Source of the DNA: Anaerolineae bacterium
GTDB lineage: Bacteria; Chloroflexota; Anaerolineae; 4572-78; J111
DNA: 11,507 bases
Direction: 5' to 3'
NCBI GenBank assembly: GCA_020433835.1
Contig: JAGRBY010000194.1
Coordinates: forward strand, 1-11,507
Shown: positions 6,568-11,507 of the stretch, one piece after another
How positions within the stretch are numbered: the first letter of the stretch is position 1
Layout of the letters: every line of letters starts with the position of its first letter
The notes under the pieces: model-generated
Told to the model about the DNA's origin: nothing
What the model saw: the letters and a program-made list of their open reading frames with translations, nothing else
The model's database searches: none
Program-made: the position numbers and the translations under genes

Positions 6568-9264
6568 ATGGGAAACAAAAATTGGAAGCAATATCAAATC
6601 TCACGGGGTTTTCGAGCAGCGTTACTGGTCGGGGCCTTAATCGTTATTTTTTTTACGATTTCTCAAGTAAATGCACAAATCGAAGTTCCAGATACCAATG
6701 ATATATTCTTTCAAACTACGGGGCGAGATGCCGATCTGGGAATTGGTGATTACTACACTAATGTGGCAGGGGATAAAACTGAGCATTTAGTTGAAATTAA
6801 CATCCCTTGTGTCCCTAATGAAGTTTTTAGGATCGAATTATTTGATCCCGAAGTGTACGATGCTGGTCCGCCCGCAAAAAACTCAACAACAGAACCGGTT
6901 GACGACGAATCACGTAATGGTGGTGATGTTACTAACTTCCGCATGTATGACCCTGCTGATAATGAAATTGCTTTTCAGGATTACGGTCCTTTTCCTCAGC
7001 CGCCGTCACCCCCTCCTGCAACGCATGGAACGTGGAATCCATTTTCTACAATAACGCTTCCCTCCAATCCGGTTAAAGGAACTGACTGTGGTATCTTTAC
7101 CATCGAAACGTGGACAGGAGAAGAAAATGTAAGTACTGACCCCAACCTCAATGATGATGATAATGCCTGGAAATACCGCATTTTGGGTGGTCCCGATACC
7201 GCCAACGAATTTGATCCGGCTGTTGGCCCTGACGGCAAAAAAGGAACGGGAGACGAGGCCGTTTTAGGTATTCAGCGTTTGAGTTTTCAGCACAATAGTG
7301 ATCAAGAGCAAACTTTTTATTGGTTTGTTGATGATGCCGTTTCGCCCACCTGGACCGGAAACAATTTTGATATTGATGATGGTACCGGTCTTTGCCCTGC
7401 GGCTGATAGCTGCGTGATAACCTATACTTCCCCATCCAATGCAATTTCTTTTGCCACAACATCCGGTAACAAAAAATGGAATCCCGATAGCGATACACGA
7501 GACGGTGATAAATTTACGGATGCTGAACCGGGGTTGTGGAGCGCCGATGTCACCATTCCGGTTAACAACCAGTACATCATTGAAATTGAAAACAACAAAA
7601 AACCGATTTTTCTCACAAAGCCTGAGCTTCCTGAGTTAATTATATCCAAAGACGATGGTGTTACCTATGTAACCTCGCCGGGCGTTACTACCTATACTAT
7701 AACCCTTGAAAATATCGGCCCCGGTGCCGCTCTGCCAATTGCCGGTGCGGAAGTGACCGATAACCTACCAGCAGGGATGACCTTTGCCGACTGTACTGTT
7801 AACGCTCCCCTGATCGGGACATGTAGCGAAGTCTCGACCGGCGTCGTCGAGTTCGATTTACAGGGCCAAAACCCCGCTCTAAACGCCTCAGACAATTCTG
7901 CTTTCGGTTCCATTTTGGCGTATGTCCCCGGTATCAACAGCGGCCTCGTTACACAAGGTACACTAACCATAGTGGCCAATATTGACCCCGGCTTGCCCAG
8001 CGACTCTGTATTTACTAACACGGCTACCGTCGATTGGACCGATCTTTACGACAATAATTACAAGCCTAAGAGCGCTATCGACGTTGACCTCACGACTTCG
8101 CTCGATTTGCAACTTTCCAAAAGACACATTCCCACCGTTGTAGCTGCCGGCGAAAACTTAACCTATACAATTGCTATCACCAACGTGGGCGATGTCATAG
8201 CCACCGGCGTTGTCATTAGCGATACAATCCCGGCTAACACCACCTTTGTCAGCGCCAGCGACAATGGAACCTTTGCCAACGGCGTTATCACCTGGGTCGT
8301 CGGAACGCTCGATATTGATGAAACCGTTAGCCGCCAAGTTGTAGTGCAGCTAGATAATCCGCTGCCCCCCGGCATTGACATGGTAACCAATACCGCCTGC
8401 GTCGATGATGATGGTAGCAACGGCGACGATAAAAACCCGCAAGATAACTGCGGTAGCGATACCACCGTTATTACCAATATTGTTCCATCCGTTGTCGATC
8501 CAACCATCGTCAAGGAAGTTGATGTTTCAGAGGTATCTCCTAATGATCCCGTTAACTATTCAGTGACCATCAGCAACCCGTCGACCAACTCTAATACCAG
8601 TGCCACCGGTGTCATTTTAACCGATATTATGCCCTTAGAAATGGATTTCATCACCTACACCGTCTCCACCAACCCAGCTAACCTGGTTATTTCCGATGAA
8701 ACCGTAACCCAAAACATTGTTCCCGTAGTTGGACATCCATCCGGTATTACCCAAACCACAGCCACCACCATCACTATTTCAATTCCCGTATTAGGGCTAG
8801 ATGAAACTGTAACGCTCAATATTCAAGCTGAAGCCAACGATTTGGCCGGTCCGCCACCGCTCGATATTGTCAACCTGGCTCTGCTTGACTATAACGAAGG
8901 CGGCCGAAAGCACGCTACGACAACCGTAACCGTCAAAGATAACAATACACCCACACCCACACCAACATCAACACCATCATCAAACGATAGCAATGATGAC
9001 GATAATGATGACGGCAGCAGCAATGACGATGATGGCGGCAACAAGTCAACCCCTAACGGTGGTGGTTCCCCACCCCCCTCCGGCTCATCGAATCCGGCTG
9101 CAACGCCTCAACCAACGCCCGTTATACCGGTGTTATTACTGCCGGAAACCGGCCTACAAAGCGGCTCCTCCTTTGGCGTCTTACCTCTTATGGGGTTGTT
9201 AGGGGTTGTAGGCTTGGGTGGTCTCTTGCTTTGGAAACTGCTGCGAGGGAACACGCCCGAATAA
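6568..9264 (+). CDS. LPETG-anchored cell-surface protein with three DUF11-type repeats
   Basis: An 898-residue exported protein. Residues 1-36 form a signal peptide (basic start, hydrophobic 17-31, likely cleavage after VNA). Residues 37-355 form an Asp/Asn-rich domain that I do not recognise, with acidic clusters such as DPNLNDDDN (191-199) and NPDSDTRDGD (305-314) that may bind calcium. Three DUF11-like beta domains follow, at about 356-507, 511-633 and 645-790. Each has the pattern 'K..D...V..G....YTI...N.G...A.....DN.P', seen for example as YTITLENIGPG and YTIAITNVGD. Residues 793-853 are a Thr-Pro, Asp/Asn-Ser and Gly-Pro stalk. LPETG at 858-862, a hydrophobic span at about 869-888 and a basic tail KLLRGN form a sortase-type sorting signal. 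Paired cysteines (276/282, 409/419, 611/628) suggest disulfides. AAAGGG lies seven bases before the ATG. It is likely an adhesive or structural wall protein, but its ligand is unknown. It is flanked by opposing genes and appears monocistronic. Confidence 0.85.
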   Translation: MGNKNWKQYQISRGFRAALLVGALIVIFFTISQVNAQIEVPDTNDIFFQTTGRDADLGIGDYYTNVAGDKTEHLVEINIPCVPNEVFRIELFDPEVYDAGPPAKNSTTEPVDDESRNGGDVTNFRMYDPADNEIAFQDYGPFPQPPSPPPATHGTWNPFSTITLPSNPVKGTDCGIFTIETWTGEENVSTDPNLNDDDNAWKYRILGGPDTANEFDPAVGPDGKKGTGDEAVLGIQRLSFQHNSDQEQTFYWFVDDAVSPTWTGNNFDIDDGTGLCPAADSCVITYTSPSNAISFATTSGNKKWNPDSDTRDGDKFTDAEPGLWSADVTIPVNNQYIIEIENNKKPIFLTKPELPELIISKDDGVTYVTSPGVTTYTITLENIGPGAALPIAGAEVTDNLPAGMTFADCTVNAPLIGTCSEVSTGVVEFDLQGQNPALNASDNSAFGSILAYVPGINSGLVTQGTLTIVANIDPGLPSDSVFTNTATVDWTDLYDNNYKPKSAIDVDLTTSLDLQLSKRHIPTVVAAGENLTYTIAITNVGDVIATGVVISDTIPANTTFVSASDNGTFANGVITWVVGTLDIDETVSRQVVVQLDNPLPPGIDMVTNTACVDDDGSNGDDKNPQDNCGSDTTVITNIVPSVVDPTIVKEVDVSEVSPNDPVNYSVTISNPSTNSNTSATGVILTDIMPLEMDFITYTVSTNPANLVISDETVTQNIVPVVGHPSGITQTTATTITISIPVLGLDETVTLNIQAEANDLAGPPPLDIVNLALLDYNEGGRKHATTTVTVKDNNTPTPTPTSTPSSNDSNDDDNDDGSSNDDDGGNKSTPNGGGSPPPSGSSNPAATPQPTPVIPVLLLPETGLQSGSSFGVLPLMGLLGVVGLGGLLLWKLLRGNTPE

Positions 9265-9292
9265 GCGCAACAAACAATCTATAAGCGTTTAT

Positions 9293-9364
9293 GGACGCTA
9301 GGGAAATAAAGAACACCAGAATGTAATGCGGTGAACTTTATACCCCTGGCGTCCTTTGATTTTT
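9293..9364 (+). terminator. composite intrinsic terminator after the surface-protein gene
   Basis: GGACGCTAGGG (9293-9303) pairs over eleven positions, with one wobble, with CCCTGGCGTCC (9344-9354). Inside, ATAAAG (9306-9311) pairs with CTTTAT (9336-9341), and CACC pairs with GGTG further in. TTTGATTTTT follows at 9355-9364. It begins 28 bp after the stop codon. On the opposite strand the hairpin has no U-run after it, so it should act mainly on the plus-strand transcript. Confidence 0.75.
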
Positions 9365-9425
9365 CGTGGCTGATTTTTTGTTCCGGCGTGTCATCTGCGT
9401 AAGCCCTGGTATAAATGATCTCAGC

Positions 9426-10169
9426 TCACTTCACGCGATACCAATATTGATAGATTTCTCGAAAGCCCAGCTTCTCATACAGCCGTAAAGCCGCCGCATT
9501 ATTGAGCATCACCTGCAAATAGGCCGTTTGCGCACCATGGTTTAGCGCCCAGGCCAAAATAGCGGCTATCAACTGCTGCCCCAAACCTTTACCCCGCTGC
9601 GACGGCTCGGTTACAATATCGAACAGCCCCACCTTATCCCCTTCGCGCACGCCCAGGCCGCAGGCCACCGGCTGGCCGTTATCGAGCAGCATCACATAGC
9701 AGGCCGGCGGCGCGATGTGATCGAGAATGGCTTTCAGCGGGCCGATGTTGCGAGCCGCCACGCTGTTCATGCGGGCATACGTCTCAACCCAGAGATTGGT
9801 TGGATCATGCTGCTGATACAGTGTTGAGACTGGCGTTTCAGAAGTAAATGTCGCCAAATCAAGGGTTTGCACGCTGGTAGGCGCTTCTTTTTGGTAGCCC
9901 AACCTATCCAAAAGCGCATCTAACGCGTTGGGCTGCACAAACGGCGTAATTTTGAACACGCACGGTAATTGGCGTTCGGCGTAAAGCTGCTCGCAAAAAC
10001 GGATTTTGTCTTCAACCGCCATCTGTCCGCCGTAAAGGGGATTGACCGAATTGGCCCGGCGCGTATAGCCCTCCGAAAATCGCACCAACCAACCATCGAC
10101 CACCATCCGGCGCAGCGCCGGCCAGGCGTTGAGCGATGCTTCCTCAATAGGCTTGGCAGTGTCGATCAT
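9426..10169 (-). CDS. GNAT-family N-acetyltransferase
   Basis: A 247-residue acetyl-CoA-dependent transferase. The C-terminal half is a standard GNAT fold: DIVTEPSQRGKGLGQQLI at about 184-201 holds the RGxGLG acetyl-CoA pyrophosphate loop, and LQVMLNNAAALRLYEKLGF at 218-236 is the final helix-strand signature. The N-terminal half begins with LNAWPALRRMVVDGWLVRFSEGYTRRANSVNPL, an arrangement I recall from two-domain GNATs such as the Rv0428c-like group; that match is from memory only. The substrate is unknown. I choose the ATG at 10169, which overlaps the upstream stop as TGATG, over a TTG one codon earlier. AAAGGA lies eight bases before the ATG. It is the last gene of a three-gene coupled set after the FemAB-like gene, so a cell-envelope substrate is possible but unproven. 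Confidence 0.88.
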   Translation of the reverse strand: MIDTAKPIEEASLNAWPALRRMVVDGWLVRFSEGYTRRANSVNPLYGGQMAVEDKIRFCEQLYAERQLPCVFKITPFVQPNALDALLDRLGYQKEAPTSVQTLDLATFTSETPVSTLYQQHDPTNLWVETYARMNSVAARNIGPLKAILDHIAPPACYVMLLDNGQPVACGLGVREGDKVGLFDIVTEPSQRGKGLGQQLIAAILAWALNHGAQTAYLQVMLNNAAALRLYEKLGFREIYQYWYRVK

Positions 10170-11248
10170 CAACCTTGTCCTTTCAAACGGCGTATCAAGG
10201 TGCGGGCCTGCGGCAAGGTTTGGGTAAAAGCCCGGTACAGTCGCGGCCGCACCGGATAATCGTACGCACCTATGCCTTGCAGTACCTCACCGTTGAAACC
10301 TTGCTTGAAACGGTACACGCCCCACATGCTGTCGCTCTCGTCGAAGACATCGGGCGCACCCCACATATCGTACACGGTGCAGCCCCGGCTTTTGGCGCGA
10401 CACATAGCCGTCCATTGCAGCAGATGGTTGGGCATCAGGTTGCGATGCTGCTCGGTTGAGGCTCCGTACAAATACCAGGCCCGCGCTCCGAAATAAAAAA
10501 GAATTATACCGGCCACGACCTCATCACCCACCGAAGCCAGCAGCAATTCGGCCTGATCGATCTCGATGAAGCGTCGCCACACATCCAAATAGTAGGCTTC
10601 GGGGCGAATGAGAAAGCCGTCGCGTTGGGCGGTTTCGGCATACATGGCGAAAAACGTGGGCAGATCTTGGCGATGGGCTGTCCGCACCTCAACGCCTTTG
10701 CGCCCGGCCAGCCGAATATTATAGCGCCATTTACTTTTCATGCGGGCCAAAATCGCGTCCGGCTCAGGTTGGAGATCGATTAGCACCGTATTTTTGAACT
10801 GAATCTGCTCCGGCGAATAGCACCAGCCGCGCCGAGCGAGCTGATCCAATACCGCCTGGCCGGTGGGATCACGTGGCGGCTCCGCCTCCGGTTCGCCGTA
10901 GTAACGAGCCACATCGGGGTCGATTTTGAGAAACAGCGCCCGATTCTCGGCGGCATACGTTTCAAGATCGCCCAAAACAGTATCGACCAGGGCGGCGTCG
11001 GCGTAATCCAAAGCCGGGCCTTTGGTGATGTACATAAACTGCCACGGCGTCGGCGGAATGGGGCGGGCTAAAATCTGCGCGGCGGCAACAGGGCGATCGT
11101 CGTGCTGCCACAGCAGCCGCGCCGCCGACCAACCCCAGCGACTTTTGAATTCACCCCACTCCCAGCTTTGCAAGGCGTGGGCGTACGGTAAGGCGGCCAG
11201 GCTGCGGTCCCACAAGTTGGCGTCTTGAATGGGTGAAACGTGGGCCAT
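10169..11248 (-). CDS. FemAB-family aminoacyltransferase (peptidoglycan cross-bridge type)
   Basis: A 359-residue protein of the FemABX family, which uses aminoacyl-tRNA to add amino acids to the stem peptide of lipid II on the cytoplasmic side of the membrane. Visible signatures are LQSWEWGEFKSRWGW at 26-40, MKSKWRYNIRLAGRKG at 170-185 (the conserved K.RYNI..A segment), VVAGIILFYFGARAWYLYGAS at 244-264, YDMWGAP at 293-299, and WGVYRFKQGFNGEV at 309-322. It lacks the coiled-coil tRNA-synthetase-like insertion of staphylococcal FemA, so it resembles the shorter FemX type. Homologues in non-Firmicutes may also act on other small substrates, so the acceptor is uncertain. Its ATG shares one base with the stop of the preceding CBS gene (TAATG), and its own stop overlaps the next start (TGATG). 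I see no strong Shine-Dalgarno sequence, which fits translational coupling. Confidence 0.88.
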   Translation of the reverse strand: MAHVSPIQDANLWDRSLAALPYAHALQSWEWGEFKSRWGWSAARLLWQHDDRPVAAAQILARPIPPTPWQFMYITKGPALDYADAALVDTVLGDLETYAAENRALFLKIDPDVARYYGEPEAEPPRDPTGQAVLDQLARRGWCYSPEQIQFKNTVLIDLQPEPDAILARMKSKWRYNIRLAGRKGVEVRTAHRQDLPTFFAMYAETAQRDGFLIRPEAYYLDVWRRFIEIDQAELLLASVGDEVVAGIILFYFGARAWYLYGASTEQHRNLMPNHLLQWTAMCRAKSRGCTVYDMWGAPDVFDESDSMWGVYRFKQGFNGEVLQGIGAYDYPVRPRLYRAFTQTLPQARTLIRRLKGQG

Positions 11249-11507
11249 TAAAGCGGTAATCCCAGCCCGGCAATCCGGCCCAGGGCTTGTAAAATGCCGC
11301 CCCGGCCTACTAGCCCTACCAATTTACCGTCAGCATCAACCACCGGCAGTCGTTTGATCTGTTTTTCAACCAGCAGTTGTAAAGCCTCTCGCAGCGAGGT
11401 TGTGGGCGTAACGGTGAAAACCGGCGTCGTCATGACTTCCTCGGCGTGACGCTGCTGAAGATAAACCTCGGTCTCCCGCCCAAGTCGGGTGTGGTTTTTG
11501 AGCGCCT
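11248..11507 (-). CDS. C-terminal part of a CBS-domain protein (5' end outside the window)
   Basis: The frame is open from the window edge through about 85 residues to TAA at 11250-11248. It contains a CBS motif: HAEEVMTTPVFTVTPTTSL, then EKQIKRLPVVDADGKLVGLVGRGGILQAL, the usual strand-helix arrangement with the PVVD.DGKLVGLV core. CBS pairs bind adenosine nucleotides and regulate attached enzymes or transporters. The internal ATG at 11433 is not the likely start, because the reading frame and the helical sequence preceding VMTTP continue upstream. What the rest of the protein does cannot be seen. Its stop overlaps the FemAB-like start by one base. Confidence 0.82.
   Translation of the reverse strand, partial: ALKNHTRLGRETEVYLQQRHAEEVMTTPVFTVTPTTSLREALQLLVEKQIKRLPVVDADGKLVGLVGRGGILQALGRIAGLGLPL

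Noticed and set aside
9337..9415. 8-bp inverted repeat TTTATACC / GGTATAAA in the convergent gap
   Set aside because: It is short and widely spaced, and its left arm overlaps the stronger composite terminator at 9293-9354, so it is probably coincidental.
11248..11433. Reading the CBS protein as a 61-residue stand-alone gene starting at 11433
   Set aside because: The frame is open and plausible upstream to the window edge, and the ATG lies inside the conserved VMTTP segment of a CBS domain.

Overview
The window looks like chromosomal DNA from a free-living bacterium, most likely Chloroflexota (Anaerolineae-like). The supporting signs are moderate GC content, strong AAGGAGG-type ribosome-binding sites, a T-box leader outside an obviously Firmicute setting, a fused trpGD gene, a large DUF11-repeat surface protein with a Chloroflexota-style C-terminal anchor, and A/T-rich interspersed repeats in the gaps. 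No 16S or taxon-specific marker is present, so the phylum is an inference.

Positions 1-5817, minus strand: a tryptophan operon read right to left. A sigma70-type promoter (TTGACA, 17 bp, TAAATT) opens a leader of about 460 nt that is a T-box riboswitch with a TGG (Trp) specifier, an F box, a T box and a 20-bp intrinsic terminator. Then follow trpE, a fused trpGD, trpC, trpF and the first codons of another gene that overlaps trpF by four bases (probably trpB). Together these enzymes take chorismate through anthranilate, phosphoribosyl-anthranilate and CdRP to indole-3-glycerol phosphate. Uncharged tRNA-Trp should switch the operon on. The leader is unusual. It carries an extra terminator-like hairpin with a possible competing strand, its Stem II is enlarged by a palindromic A/T-rich repeat, and a 116-bp palindrome lies between the T-box terminator and trpE. 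Other small repeats sit between trpE and trpGD and at the end of trpC.

Positions 5818-6567: an AT-rich gap with no convincing gene. A second TTGACA points the other way and forms a 10-bp inverted repeat with the trp -35 box.

Positions 6568-9364, plus strand: a secreted 898-residue cell-surface protein. It has a signal peptide, an N-terminal domain of about 320 residues that I do not recognise, three DUF11-type beta repeats, an Asp/Asn/Pro-rich stalk and a C-terminal LPETG sorting signal. A composite hairpin terminator follows.

Positions 9426-11507, minus strand: three genes in one-base-overlap coupling. In transcription order they are the C-terminal end of a CBS-domain protein, a FemAB-family aminoacyltransferase (peptidoglycan cross-bridge type) and a GNAT acetyltransferase. 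The FemAB gene and the LPETG protein together suggest a cell-envelope theme on this side of the window. I see no phage, CRISPR, transposase or RNA gene other than the T-box leader.
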